From Ferrovum sp. PN-J185 (GTDB taxonomy: Bacteria > Pseudomonadota > Gammaproteobacteria > Burkholderiales > Ferrovaceae), in assembly GCF_001581925.1 (NCBI RefSeq), contig NZ_LQZA01000004.1, positions 1 through 49,763 on the forward strand: a stretch of DNA of 49,763 bases, read 5' to 3'. Numbering within the stretch: the stretch's first letter is position 1; each line of letters starts with the position of its first letter. The position numbers and the translations under genes were made by a program. The notes beneath the pieces were generated by a model, which was not told the DNA's origin, searched no databases, and saw only the letters and a list, made by a program, of their open reading frames with translations. This document shows positions 1 to 9,471 of the stretch, in pieces.

Positions 1-357
<357 letters not shown>

Positions 358-456
358 TTCCTACACAAAATCACTCAAATAACCTAACGGAAATTTTAAG
401 TGTCAATACTAATAAATTACTCCTCACTAGTACCCACACCTATCGGTTTATCTAAA

Positions 457-468
457 TTTTAAAGAACA
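457..468 (-). promoter_or_regulatory. rRNA leader boxA-like antitermination element
   Basis: On the minus strand, between the initiator tRNA and 16S, the leader reads TGTTCTTTAAAA. This is close to the bacterial rRNA boxA consensus TGCTCTTTAACA, to which NusB/NusE bind so that RNA polymerase reads through the structured rRNA. It is followed by AAACCGATAGGTGTGGG, a boxC-like segment common in betaproteobacterial rRNA leaders. The assignment rests on sequence similarity and position. Confidence 0.7.
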
Positions 469-477
469 TTCTCAATC

Positions 478-554
<77 letters not shown>

Positions 555-574
555 TCAGGTGAGTAGAGTCAGCT

Positions 575-603
575 ACTATACTAACTAATTTAATCGCTGT
601 CAA
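575..603 (-). promoter_or_regulatory. strong sigma-70 promoter for tRNA-fMet/rrn
   Basis: On the minus strand TTGACA (598-603) and TATAGT (575-580) are separated by exactly 17 bp and sit about 20 bp upstream of the tRNA. The -35 hexamer lies within the last codons and stop region of aceK. A perfect -35 and good spacing fit a highly expressed stable-RNA promoter. No experimental start is known here. Confidence 0.72.
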
Positions 604-2473
604 ATGAAAATCGACCAAGAGGGCGTTTTCTACCAGAACTCAATGCTCTTTCGTGACTAGCAAGTCCTCGGAAACCCTGGCCAATACTTGCTCTTAGGTA
701 TATTGGTAAGCCTTCTTTAAAAATAACAGAAAATCTCTGTGATTGAGGATAAGGGAAGACATCCACTACTCGCCCCCTTTGTATTTCATGCTGCATTGCT
801 TGCCACCAGCTGGCATCAAGTAAATCTTTATGTTTTGCTAAAAAATACTGTTTTACTTTTGGGTCAGTGAGTAAAAAATACTCAAACTCCTCTGGAAAGA
901 TGTCATTAGGATCCACTGAATACCAGGGTTCTGCTGATAATTCATCCTCTTCAAAACGTGGCGGCGGTATTTTTCTGAAATGGCAATTGGTTATATAGTC
1001 GATTTCGTCATAATCATAAAAAACCACTCTGCCAAATCGCGTTACACCAAAATTTTTAAATAATAAGTCGCCAGCGAAAATATTTACCGCAGCCAAATCT
1101 TTTAAAGCGTCACCAAATTCTGAAATAGCATGCGCAATTTGTTCATCATTGGCTTTATCCATATAAATATTTAATGGCACCATGCGACGCTCAATATATA
1201 AATGCTTCACAATAAGCGTATCAACTGATTCTTCTATTTGAGATGGTGCTAATCGCTTTAATTCATCAAGTAATTCCTGGGTAAATCGATGCTTGGGGAA
1301 GGCCACATTAGAATACTCTAATGTATCTGCCATGCGCCCCACACGATCATGTTGTTTAACTAATAGGTATTTAGCTTTTACTTGTTCTCTATTAATTTGT
1401 TTTGGTGGTGAAATGACATCTTTAATAACTTTAAATACATAAGGATAAGAAGGAAGGGTAAACACAGCCATAACCAACCCACGTATACCTGGTGCCACAA
1501 TAAAATCATCACTCGAATACTTAAGATGATGTAAAAAATCGCGATAAAAAAGAGTTTTCCCTTGTTTATGAAGACCCAAAATACTGTATAGCTCAGCCTT
1601 AGGTTTCTGAGGCAACATACTATGTAAAAACTCTACGAAAGCTGACGGGACTTCCATGTCTACGAAAAAATAGGCGCGACTGGAATTTACAAATACGGAG
1701 AGCTGTTCTGGGGTTAACAATAATGCATCCACCTCTATCCCCTTCTTGTCATCATGCATCAATGCCACAACAAAAGGATACTGATTACCCCCGTTAATCA
1801 TTCTGCCCACAATATACGCTGAAGTATTGCGGTAAAAAACACTACTTAACACTTGAATTTGATGATTGGCTTCCAAGATCAATGGATAGGGTAAATGGTT
1901 ACGCCAGACTCTTAACAATCTTCTTAAGTCACGCTTAATGTATGTGATGGGTTGAGTAAATCCCAAATCTTGGTAGACCTGCTTAATGATATAACGTAAT
2001 CCATCTCTTAGAGGATAGTAACAACGATATGCTGGGGGATCAGAATCAATATGTTCAGTTGAAACACCAGGTCTTACAAAAATAAAATCATTATTGTAGT
2101 AAGAACGGTGAAGAATTTGACAAAAAACCGAGTTAAAAAAGCTTTCGGCAAGTTCCGGCTGTTTATGATCTGTTAGTAAAACGATATATTCAAGTTTGAT
2201 TTGTTGCCACGTGTCGTCATCTAACGCGTCCGCATTAAATTGTTCGATTAGATTTTTAACTGCCTCATGTACTCGTCGATCATAAAACTCAATACGTTCT
2301 ACTGCTATTTGTTGTAATTCGAGCCAATTTTTTTGCTCAAATAACCGCTTTGCTCTCTGGGACGCTTCGCGAAACAATCGATAATGTCGATTAAATCCAT
2401 CTAATAAAGCTTGAGCTACTATGTGCGCAGTTGTATTAGGACGAGATAGAGAATTGACAGTAGATACAGACAT
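590..2473 (-). CDS. aceK: isocitrate dehydrogenase kinase/phosphatase AceK
   Basis: AceK phosphorylates isocitrate dehydrogenase to inactivate it, or dephosphorylates it to reactivate it, and so sets the branch between the TCA cycle and the glyoxylate shunt. The 627-aa length is slightly above the usual 570-600. The family's ATP-site region is present (APGIRGLVMAVFTLPSYPYV, followed by FKVIKD), as is the catalytic loop region LLFKNFGVTRFGRVVFYDYDE. The start codon follows an AT-rich leader with no clear ribosome binding site. No isocitrate lyase or malate synthase gene is adjacent. The 3' end carries the rrn promoter, so transcription from aceK runs straight into the rrn operon. A divergent transporter begins 47 bp away. 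Confidence 0.96.
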   Translation of the reverse strand: MSVSTVNSLSRPNTTAHIVAQALLDGFNRHYRLFREASQRAKRLFEQKNWLELQQIAVERIEFYDRRVHEAVKNLIEQFNADALDDDTWQQIKLEYIVLLTDHKQPELAESFFNSVFCQILHRSYYNNDFIFVRPGVSTEHIDSDPPAYRCYYPLRDGLRYIIKQVYQDLGFTQPITYIKRDLRRLLRVWRNHLPYPLILEANHQIQVLSSVFYRNTSAYIVGRMINGGNQYPFVVALMHDDKKGIEVDALLLTPEQLSVFVNSSRAYFFVDMEVPSAFVEFLHSMLPQKPKAELYSILGLHKQGKTLFYRDFLHHLKYSSDDFIVAPGIRGLVMAVFTLPSYPYVFKVIKDVISPPKQINREQVKAKYLLVKQHDRVGRMADTLEYSNVAFPKHRFTQELLDELKRLAPSQIEESVDTLIVKHLYIERRMVPLNIYMDKANDEQIAHAISEFGDALKDLAAVNIFAGDLLFKNFGVTRFGRVVFYDYDEIDYITNCHFRKIPPPRFEEDELSAEPWYSVDPNDIFPEEFEYFLLTDPKVKQYFLAKHKDLLDASWWQAMQHEIQRGRVVDVFPYPQSQRFSVIFKEGLPIYLRASIGQGFRGLASHERALSSGRKRPLGRFSFDSD

Positions 2474-2520
2474 AATTTAATGTTGAAATAAGAAAGTATA
2501 TAAATATTATCATTCATTTA

Positions 2521-3687
2521 ATGACACCAATAAAACTGCTTTTACTACTTTGTAGTAGCGAAATATTAACCATGGCGCCTTTTTCCTCCATTCCAGCGCT
2601 ACTACCTCAATTAGTAAAAGAATGGCATCTGTCAGCCACCCAAGAAGGTTTATTAGGCGGCTCTTATTTTTTAGGTTACCTAATTAGTATCTCACACCTC
2701 TCCGGAGCCACTGACAGAATAGATGCAAAAAAAATATATTTAATTGGATCAGGTTTAGCCGGGATCGGTAGCATTTTATTTATTTATATTGCTCATAATT
2801 GGTACCTAGGATGTCTTTCACAATTACTGTGCGGCGCTGGACTTGCTGGTACCTATATGCCGGGTTTACGAGCGCTAACAGACCGTATGCCAGAGCATTT
2901 ACAAACACGTTACGTGGCCTTTTACACATCGACCTTTGGCATTGGGGCGTCTTTATCTTATGCCCTGACAGGTTGGGTTAGCCACATTAGCAACATCACT
3001 ACCGCATTCTTTATTAATGGGATATTACCTCTCTTAGCGATGTTTATTATTGCAATAGCGCTACAGAATATGCACCATGCAAAAAAACAGCCCCACTCAC
3101 TCATTACTGGGCAACTTAACGCATTAAGAAATAGGAATATTAGGAACTATATATTTGGTTATTCTGTACATTGTTGGGAATTGTTTGCCTTTCGTTCATG
3201 GATAGTTGTTATTCTGACTGAAGGATTACACGGACGATATTCGGCAACATTGACCGCAGCCATAATTAATTTAGTAGGTATCCCAGCTAGTATTTTAGGG
3301 AATGAGTTCGCTTCACAAAACAGTAGAGCACAATTCATAAAAAGAACCATGTTAATCTCAGGCATATTGGCATGGGCTTGTGGGCTGTTTATCCATCATA
3401 TATGGATTTTACTTCTTCTATTACCCATTTATTTCTTTAGTGTTATGGCTGATTCAGGAGCTCTTACAGCAGGTCTTATTGAAATCACTCCTAAATCAAT
3501 CAGGGGAGCTGCGATGGCAATCTATTCACTGGCAGGATTTGGAGCAGGTTTTTTAGGGCCAATTGTTGTAGGAATCATTCTTGATATTTTAGGTGGACAA
3601 CATAAAACCATAGCTTGGGTTTTTGCCTGCGGTTCAATGGGTATCGGAAGCTTAATGATGTCTTGGAAACTAAAGTCAAATCGTTAA
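2521..3687 (+). CDS. major facilitator superfamily transporter
   Basis: This is a 388-aa integral inner-membrane protein with about 12 hydrophobic segments. It resembles the cyanate/drug-type MFS permeases: it starts with a transmembrane segment and has the repeated glycine-rich pattern GLLGGSYFLGYLIS after helix 1. Substrate cannot be assigned from sequence. It is divergent from aceK with only 47 bp between the starts, so their promoters overlap or face each other. It shows no frameshift, and no operon partner lies on the same strand. Confidence 0.85.
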   Translation: MTPIKLLLLLCSSEILTMAPFSSIPALLPQLVKEWHLSATQEGLLGGSYFLGYLISISHLSGATDRIDAKKIYLIGSGLAGIGSILFIYIAHNWYLGCLSQLLCGAGLAGTYMPGLRALTDRMPEHLQTRYVAFYTSTFGIGASLSYALTGWVSHISNITTAFFINGILPLLAMFIIAIALQNMHHAKKQPHSLITGQLNALRNRNIRNYIFGYSVHCWELFAFRSWIVVILTEGLHGRYSATLTAAIINLVGIPASILGNEFASQNSRAQFIKRTMLISGILAWACGLFIHHIWILLLLLPIYFFSVMADSGALTAGLIEITPKSIRGAAMAIYSLAGFGAGFLGPIVVGIILDILGGQHKTIAWVFACGSMGIGSLMMSWKLKSNR

Positions 3688-3729
3688 GTAGTTAACCCTG
3701 CCAGTAGACTTAATTTACAGCAACCGGGG

Positions 3730-4386
3730 TTATGCAAGTAACACAGCAATAAAACCCGTTATAAAGATTCCGTCAAAACTACCAGCTCCACCAATGGATG
3801 CAATGGGGGCTCCCAAATGTCTAATATCTTTTAAGCGAATGATATCAGCGCCAATTAATACTCCCAAGGTTCCACTGACATAGGCCAAAGCAGCTCTTTC
3901 CTCCGGATTAAGTATGGAAGACACAATGGCAGCGGCAATAGGAGCAATAAAGATTGGCATACCAATACCCATACCCGGAACAGGTTTACTAATCCAATAT
4001 GAAATACCTGATACACACCCAACAGCAACAACAAATTGAATAACAGAAATAGGATGGTGCATAAGTAAATAAAGAGAAAATATAACCGGTAATAATGCAC
4101 CACCGACATTAATTCTTATTTCGGTTTTGCCAATAAAAGGAGGCCGTCGGAAAAGCTGTTGGGGGAAATTAGCGAATGGGTCTTCTTTAGCTAAGGTACT
4201 GTCAGCTTTTAGAGTAATAAATGGCAAATTAATCATACTACCAATCAAGGTTGCCATAATTAATAGATAGGCTGAATGATTAGACAAACCAAGCTTATCG
4301 AAGGCAACTGTAATAATGTTTAATTGAATAATTGCAATTAATAAAATAAACGCAAATATAAAAAACAGAATTCTGAAAGGTGACAT
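3730..4386 (-). CDS. DUF1614 family membrane protein
   Basis: A 218-aa membrane protein with about six hydrophobic stretches and the conserved features of the DUF1614 family: INVGGALLPV near residue 92, a GMGIGMPIFIAP segment, and a C-terminal run with GGAGSFDGIFITG. The family's role is unknown. The stop of the maleylacetoacetate isomerase gene lies 4 bp upstream of its start, so the two are probably cotranscribed, though no functional link is evident. Confidence 0.82.
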   Translation of the reverse strand: MSPFRILFFIFAFILLIAIIQLNIITVAFDKLGLSNHSAYLLIMATLIGSMINLPFITLKADSTLAKEDPFANFPQQLFRRPPFIGKTEIRINVGGALLPVIFSLYLLMHHPISVIQFVVAVGCVSGISYWISKPVPGMGIGMPIFIAPIAAAIVSSILNPEERAALAYVSGTLGVLIGADIIRLKDIRHLGAPIASIGGAGSFDGIFITGFIAVLLA

Positions 4387-4390
4387 TTTT

Positions 4391-5044
4391 TTACTTCCCG
4401 TAATCAGATTGTTGCTCCCATGAAGCCTTAATAAATTCAGGTAAAGTCATGGCTTTATCATAGATAGAACGTATTAATGGATAAGAAGAAAAATCCAGAT
4501 TGACTGCTATTGCATTTCTAACTTGCGGTATCAAACAGACTTCAAAAAGTGAAATTTGGTTACCTAAAACAAATTGGCCTTCTTTAATATGTCTCCTCGA
4601 TAGTTTTTCTTCTATACGAGTAAAACCATTTTGTAACCAATGAACAACCCAGTCATCTTTTTGTTCTTTGCTTACCTTCATGGTTTTTAGTAAAAAACGT
4701 AATACTTGTAAATTATTTAAAGGATGCATGTCACATGCCACATCTTGGGCTAATGCCCTGATATTAGCACGCTCAACTTTATCACTAGGTAACAACGAGG
4801 GTGTAGGGTAACACTCTTCTAAATAGTCTAAAATTGCCAAAGATTGAGTTAAAGAAATATCGCCATTAGTAAGAACTGGGACAGCCCCTGCTGGATTTAT
4901 ATTTCGTAACAATTGTAGATCAAGATTAACATCTTTGGATGTCAACGGTACAGGAATAATCTCTACAGGAACTTTCTTGATATTAAGCGCAATTCTTACT
5001 CTAAATGCTGCAGAGCTTCTCCAATAACTATATAGCTTATACAT
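4391..5044 (-). CDS. maiA: maleylacetoacetate isomerase (zeta-class GST)
   Basis: This 217-aa cytoplasmic protein is predicted to isomerise maleylacetoacetate to fumarylacetoacetate with glutathione as cofactor, a step of tyrosine or gentisate breakdown. The N-terminal thioredoxin-like domain carries the zeta-class motif YWRSSAAFRVRIAL (residues about 6-19), whose two serines contact glutathione. The substrate loop NPAGAVPVL and a helical C-terminal GST domain follow. No other tyrosine-catabolism gene is nearby, so a general GST or stringent-starvation-like role cannot be excluded. Confidence 0.88.
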   Translation of the reverse strand: MYKLYSYWRSSAAFRVRIALNIKKVPVEIIPVPLTSKDVNLDLQLLRNINPAGAVPVLTNGDISLTQSLAILDYLEECYPTPSLLPSDKVERANIRALAQDVACDMHPLNNLQVLRFLLKTMKVSKEQKDDWVVHWLQNGFTRIEEKLSRRHIKEGQFVLGNQISLFEVCLIPQVRNAIAVNLDFSSYPLIRSIYDKAMTLPEFIKASWEQQSDYGK

Positions 5045-5126
5045 TGAATAATATAATAAATTTTAATAATTCAGTCTAACATGTTACATTGTGTCAATGA
5101 CAATAATCTAATACGGTAAGTTGACT

Positions 5127-5603
5127 ATGTTTAAAAATCAAATTGTCAGTTTTTATGGTAAAGCACTTGATGTGATCATCACGATCATGATTATCGTAAT
5201 GCTACTTATCTTAATTGCAACAGTATTTGGTGTATTCATAGACTTGGGTTCAGCATTCAACTCTATCCGCTCAGGAATTCCTGGACATAATCTCTCTCAT
5301 GGTTTAGTTGATAGTTGGGCTAGAGATTTAGTTATTGATGTTCTCTCGGTATTTGTACTCATTGAACTCTTCAGAACATTTAGTGACTACTTTGAATACC
5401 ATAGAATCAGGTTACGTGTTCTCTCTGAAGTAGGCATTGCATTTATCTTAAGAGAAATTTTAATCGATTTATATAATAATACAATTGAATGGGAAATTAT
5501 CCTCACTCTAACCGCACTATTGGCCGTATTAATCTTTGCACGTATTTCTGCAGTTAAATTCAATCCTAACGAAAATATTACTCAACCACCCACAAAAACA
5601 TGA
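5127..5603 (+). CDS. PsiE-like (phosphate-starvation-inducible E family) membrane protein
   Basis: A 158-aa membrane protein with four predicted helices and the PsiE pattern: an N-terminal helix, DLVIDVLSVFVLIELFRTF, then an EYHRIRLRVLSEVGIAFILREI segment rich in conserved charged residues. Function is unknown; in enterobacteria psiE responds to phosphate limitation. I take ATG at 5127 rather than the TTG two codons upstream. The stop overlaps the start of the next gene by 4 bases (ATGA), so the two are translationally coupled. Confidence 0.78.
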   Translation: MFKNQIVSFYGKALDVIITIMIIVMLLILIATVFGVFIDLGSAFNSIRSGIPGHNLSHGLVDSWARDLVIDVLSVFVLIELFRTFSDYFEYHRIRLRVLSEVGIAFILREILIDLYNNTIEWEIILTLTALLAVLIFARISAVKFNPNENITQPPTKT

Positions 5604-6004
5604 GAGAGATCCCAGATAATACGATTGGATACGCAAGTTTAATTGTTCAAGAACATCATTTGGCAAGTCAACTTAAAGACTCTTCTTTAGCGCCAGTCTT
5701 TTCAACGCCCATGCTAGTTGCTGTAATGGAAAATGCCGCTTTAAATGCGATCAAACCATTCTTTGATGAGGGCGAAACTGCTTTAGGTACAGCCATCGAA
5801 TTAAAGCATTTGGCTGCTACACCTTTGGGGTTTAAGGTTGAAGCAACGGCATTGGTCACAGCAGTAAATGGCCGAAAAATTACTTTTAAAATTACCGCAG
5901 TTGATGGGATCGATCTGATCGGTGAAGCTATCCATGAAAGAACAGTAATTAAAACTCAGTCTTTCATGGATAAGCTCTCAAAAAAATTACAATTAAAGCC
6001 TTAG
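5600..6004 (+). CDS. FlK-like hotdog-fold acyl-CoA thioesterase
   Basis: A 134-aa single-domain hotdog protein of the fluoroacetyl-CoA-specific thioesterase-like family. The catalytic triad described for FlK (Thr42, Glu50, His76) is matched here by T36, E44 and H70 with identical spacing, in FSTPMLVAVMENAAL and GTAIELKHLA. It is therefore probably an active short-chain acyl-CoA hydrolase; fluoroacetyl-CoA need not be the substrate. The start overlaps the PsiE-like stop (ATGA), and the stop overlaps the convergent sppA stop by 4 bases. Confidence 0.84.
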   Translation: MREIPDNTIGYASLIVQEHHLASQLKDSSLAPVFSTPMLVAVMENAALNAIKPFFDEGETALGTAIELKHLAATPLGFKVEATALVTAVNGRKITFKITAVDGIDLIGEAIHERTVIKTQSFMDKLSKKLQLKP

Positions 6005-6939
6005 TTTATTGAAAAAAGTCCCAGTACACTTTGCCAGCTAATATGTGACTCAGTGGAACCCAAACGTTTTGCTAAACGGTCAGTAATGTCCTCAGTGGGA
6101 GTAAAATCAACAATATTTTTGGCTTTAATCACATCTTTGGCCACAGACTTAACATTACCTAATCCGTCTGTTAAACCTAACTGTATACTTTTTTCACCAG
6201 TCCACACTAAACCAGAGAACATATCTGGCGTTTCATGTAATCGTTCGCCCCTCCCCGTTCTAACTGCCTGAATAAACTGCTGATGTATTTCTTCAAGCAT
6301 ATTTTTAGCATAACTCATCTGTTTTGGATTTTCTGGAGAAAAGGGATCTAGAAATGCTTTATTTTCACCTGCAATAATCAAACGTCTTTCTACACCTAAT
6401 TTTTTCATGGTGTCAGTAAAACCGAAGCCATTCATAATGACCCCAATAGATCCCACAATACTGGCTTTATCGACATAAATCTTGTCAGTGGCTGCGGCAA
6501 CATAATAAGCACCTGATGCGCACAAGTCTTCAACTACAGAATAGATCGGGACTGAAGGATGGGCTTTTCTTAAGCGTTTTATTTCATCATAAATCTGTCC
6601 TGCTTGTACGGGACTTCCACCAGGGCTATTTATTCTCAATATAACGCCAACTGTATTCGGATCATCATAAGCATCATCCAATCCCTGGATAATTTTTTCA
6701 GCACTGGTGTTGTCAGATGAAATCTCACCTTTTAATTGAACTTCAGCAGTATGTTTTCCTCCAGAAGAGATGTTTTTTCCGGATTCTTTCACTAACACCC
6801 ACCAAGCAATAACAAATACAATTAATAATGTGCTTGCTCTAAAAAAAATTCGCCAACGTCGAGCAGCTTTTTGCTCAGCGAGAGCTGATGTAGCTAACTG
6901 AATAATTACATCGCGTTCCCATGAACCATTATTCTCCAT
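6001..6939 (-). CDS. sppA: signal peptide peptidase SppA (S49 family)
   Basis: A 312-aa short-form SppA (one S49 domain) anchored by one N-terminal membrane helix at about residues 26-48, with the protease domain on the outer face. It degrades cleaved signal peptides and membrane-protein fragments. The nucleophile is S142 in LCASGAYYVAAA. The general base is K194 in GENKAFLDP, 52 residues on, matching the S147/K199 spacing of the Bacillus enzyme. The start overlaps the upstream ydcF-like gene by 11 bases. Confidence 0.93.
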   Translation of the reverse strand: MENNGSWERDVIIQLATSALAEQKAARRWRIFFRASTLLIVFVIAWWVLVKESGKNISSGGKHTAEVQLKGEISSDNTSAEKIIQGLDDAYDDPNTVGVILRINSPGGSPVQAGQIYDEIKRLRKAHPSVPIYSVVEDLCASGAYYVAAATDKIYVDKASIVGSIGVIMNGFGFTDTMKKLGVERRLIIAGENKAFLDPFSPENPKQMSYAKNMLEEIHQQFIQAVRTGRGERLHETPDMFSGLVWTGEKSIQLGLTDGLGNVKSVAKDVIKAKNIVDFTPTEDITDRLAKRLGSTESHISWQSVLGLFSIN

Positions 6940-7693
6940 GTGTTTTAACTCCTTTAAAAACTCTATCTACTACAATACCTAGCCATTCATGAAGAGCAAC
7001 GCAACTCATCATTAGTGCTTCAGAATGAGGTAATATCATATATAAAAAACTATGAGGATAAGTAACAAATCCTGTCGGACCAAGGTATACCGTCAATCCT
7101 TCTTGTTCAAATAACTGTTGTGCACGTTTTAAATGCCATGCTTGGCTAACTAATATTACGCGATTAATACCTGCCACATGAAGTAAACTTGCCGAATACA
7201 ACGCATTTTCAGCAGTATCCCTTGAATGATCCTCAATCCACTCAACCCTACCTGCAAAATCATGAATAATAGTAGCTTGCATTGCCCTTGCATCCGAGAC
7301 TTCCCCGTAGACACTCCCCCCTGTAACAAGGATGGGTAAATGAGATAGGCGTTGCAGTTCTACGGCATAACGAACTCTTTCTAGAGTAAAACGACTAACA
7401 GTATCAGAACCATACTCAGGGGCATTGACATATGTTCCTCCTCCAAGAACCACTATAGCCTGTGCCTTTTCTAATTCTTTTTGAGTCAATACGTGACTTG
7501 GTTGTAACTTCCACATTAACAAATCCGTCACAGGATAAAACGACAAAAACAAGGTTAAACCAAGACAACCAATAATAATATTTTTTGCTAGTACGGGGCG
7601 TCGACGTATAAGTAAAGTCCCTATTAACGCCACAACTATTAAGGAAATTGGTGGAATAATCCATGCACTAAGAATTTTTTTTAAATAGAACAT
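6929..7693 (-). CDS. YdcF/ElyC-like DUF218 membrane protein
   Basis: A 254-aa protein with two N-terminal membrane helices (residues about 8-28 and 38-55) followed by a DUF218 domain: AIVVLGGGTYVN, an RFTLERVRYAVEL segment, and LPILVTGGSV, with the later RDTAENALYSA and RVILVSQAWHLKRA. Relatives such as ElyC and SanA act in envelope integrity and peptidoglycan or polysaccharide precursor handling; the exact reaction is not established. It overlaps sppA by 11 bases, suggesting a two-gene envelope operon. Confidence 0.85.
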   Translation of the reverse strand: MFYLKKILSAWIIPPISLIVVALIGTLLIRRRPVLAKNIIIGCLGLTLFLSFYPVTDLLMWKLQPSHVLTQKELEKAQAIVVLGGGTYVNAPEYGSDTVSRFTLERVRYAVELQRLSHLPILVTGGSVYGEVSDARAMQATIIHDFAGRVEWIEDHSRDTAENALYSASLLHVAGINRVILVSQAWHLKRAQQLFEQEGLTVYLGPTGFVTYPHSFLYMILPHSEALMMSCVALHEWLGIVVDRVFKGVKTHGE

Positions 7694-7706
7694 TATTCAA
7701 TTCTGT

Positions 7707-8174
7707 TTAGTTTAGGAGCCATAGATTAAGGTTGAGTATCATTGCGATACTAACCCATAATAGATATGGAATAAATAAAATAAAAATTACTCTTTGTTTA
7801 TTAAAAACGGACAATAAAAACAACAATATTGTTAGCCAAAGAAAAACAATATCTAGTAAACCTAAAAATAATTGGTGGTGTCCAAATACCAAATAAGACC
7901 AACAAGCGTTAAATATTAATTGCAATAACCATATAAATAATAGTTGTTTTATTCCTTTTTGAATTACCCAAGCACCAACTAACATATCAATCAGGTAAAG
8001 TGTTGACCACATTATCGGAAATACGATATTGGGTGGAGTCCAATGCGGTTTATATAGTCCTTCATACCACGCGCCAGGTAAAAATAACATACCAGTTAAT
8101 GCGGTCAAAATAACAAGTACAATGGATACTAAAGTTGATATCAATAAAGATCGTTTATATAAATAAATACTCAC
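7707..8174 (-). CDS. TspO/MBR family tryptophan-rich sensory protein
   Basis: A 155-aa five-helix membrane protein with the TspO hallmarks: WYEGLYKPHWTPPNIVFPIMW after helix 1, and NACWSYLVFGHHQ before helix 4. Bacterial TspO binds porphyrins and related ligands and is tied to oxygen or stress signalling. It lies 13 bp upstream of the ydcF-like gene and in the same direction, so the set tspO-ydcF-sppA may be one transcript. Confidence 0.9.
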   Translation of the reverse strand: MSIYLYKRSLLISTLVSIVLVILTALTGMLFLPGAWYEGLYKPHWTPPNIVFPIMWSTLYLIDMLVGAWVIQKGIKQLLFIWLLQLIFNACWSYLVFGHHQLFLGLLDIVFLWLTILLFLLSVFNKQRVIFILFIPYLLWVSIAMILNLNLWLLN

Positions 8175-8228
8175 GATTAGTAATTTACCTTAAAATTTAA
8201 TTTCCTAATTCTATCAAACGGATACACT

Positions 8229-8780
8229 ATGCCTGCTTTAAGTTCACCGATATGTAACTTTAATTGGCCAGCTACCGATTTTGCCCTCACAGGTGTTGAC
8301 GGAAAAACATATACATTACAAAACAGTCGTGGTGAAAATGGTTTACTGGTAATGTTCATTTGTAACCATTGCCCCTATGTAAAAGCAATTATTCAAAGAC
8401 TATGTGAAGACTGTCAGGAATTACAATCATACGGTATTAATAGTATAGCTATTATGAGTAATGATGTTAAAAGTTATCCAGAGGACAGTTTTGAAAACAT
8501 GCGTCATTGGGCCAAAGAACTCAACTTTCCCTTTCCATATGTGATTGATACAACACAAGAGATCGCAAAAAGATATAACGCAGTTTGCACACCTGACTTC
8601 TTTGGATTTAATCATCAATTAAAACTACAATATAGAGGTCGACTGGATCCGTATGGAATTAATAGGGCTCCAGAAAACAGAGAAAGGGAGCTTTTTGACG
8701 CTATGGCTACAATTGCACAAGGCGGGAAAGGCCCTGAGAAACAAACGCCTTCAGTTGGTTGCTCAATTAAATGGGCTTAA
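8229..8780 (+). CDS. thioredoxin-fold (AhpC/TSA-like redoxin) protein
   Basis: A 183-aa cytoplasmic protein with a thioredoxin fold and the active site FICNHCPYVKAI, giving a CxxC pair at C45 and C48. This CNHCPYVK form defines a widespread group of thioredoxin-family proteins of unknown partner. Later come SNDVKSYPEDSFENM and the TPDFFGF cis-Pro region. It has no signal peptide. It is alone on its strand, between a divergent tspO and a convergent methyltransferase. Confidence 0.88.
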   Translation: MPALSSPICNFNWPATDFALTGVDGKTYTLQNSRGENGLLVMFICNHCPYVKAIIQRLCEDCQELQSYGINSIAIMSNDVKSYPEDSFENMRHWAKELNFPFPYVIDTTQEIAKRYNAVCTPDFFGFNHQLKLQYRGRLDPYGINRAPENRERELFDAMATIAQGGKGPEKQTPSVGCSIKWA

Positions 8781-8805
8781 AAAATGCGGGGGACGCCTCC
8801 CCCGC
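8778..8805 (-). terminator. intrinsic terminator of the methyltransferase/cyd transcript
   Basis: On the minus strand a GCGGGGG/CCCCCGC hairpin (7 GC-rich pairs, 6-nt loop) is followed by ATTTTTT. It lies 30 bp past the methyltransferase stop and so closes the long leftward operon. The hairpin lies just after the stop of the opposing redoxin gene but has no T-run in that direction. Confidence 0.85.
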
Positions 8806-8835
8806 TAAGACCTTCGCACTTAAAGAGTTCTTTTG

Positions 8836-9471
8836 TTAAGGCTTACGCGCAATGACGCCCATTAATGCAGACAGACCATGGTGCCCCTTTCCCTCTGAGA
8901 CCATCTCTTCATATTGAGTTAATTGTTCAATACGCCAATCCTGCAGTAAAGACCGGATGATCTCCTCTGTGTAGAGATTTTCTAAAACAGAAGGTCCTCC
9001 TGTCTTATATTCAAGCTGTTTTGGTGTATAACCCTGTAGCACTAATCCTCCCCCGGGACGAGTGAGTTGCGTTATAACAGAAAATAACTTTTGTCTTGTT
9101 ATCGGATCGGCAAACTGGACAAAAATAGCAACTACCCAGTCATACTGAACGGTTGAATGTTCTTTAATCCAACTGTCTGATAACAAATCAGCGCATTCAA
9201 AATTAACGGTGGTATGGTATTTATCAGCTAAGCGTTTGGCTTTTTCAACCGCTACATTTGAAATTTCAACAGCTGTAACATCTAAACCCTGTCTTGCCAA
9301 CCAAACAGAATTTCGTCCTTCTCCATCGGCTATACATAATACTTTCTGACCTGGTTTAAATAAATTTAACTGTCTCACTAAAAATGCATTCGGTTCTTCA
9401 CCAAATAAGTAATTATCACCGACAGACTGATAGCGTTCAGTCCAAATACTTTGTTGTGGATTTACATTCAT
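8836..9471 (-). CDS. class I SAM-dependent methyltransferase (TehB-like)
   Basis: A 211-aa Rossmann-fold methyltransferase: WTERYQSVGDNYLFGEEPN at the N-terminus (a TehB/thiopurine-methyltransferase-like opening), then motif I VLCIADGEGRNSVWLA and the acidic loop TAVEISNVAVEKA. Substrate is unknown; methylation of a reduced chalcogen such as sulfide or tellurite would fit the neighbourhood but is only inference. Its ATG overlaps the cydX stop (TAATG), so it is coupled to the bd oxidase genes and is the last gene of the operon. Confidence 0.82.
   Translation of the reverse strand: MNVNPQQSIWTERYQSVGDNYLFGEEPNAFLVRQLNLFKPGQKVLCIADGEGRNSVWLARQGLDVTAVEISNVAVEKAKRLADKYHTTVNFECADLLSDSWIKEHSTVQYDWVVAIFVQFADPITRQKLFSVITQLTRPGGGLVLQGYTPKQLEYKTGGPSVLENLYTEEIIRSLLQDWRIEQLTQYEEMVSEGKGHHGLSALMGVIARKP

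Noticed and set aside
8778-8805. Terminator for the redoxin gene on the plus strand
   Set aside because: There is no T-run after the hairpin in that direction; it fits the minus-strand operon only.
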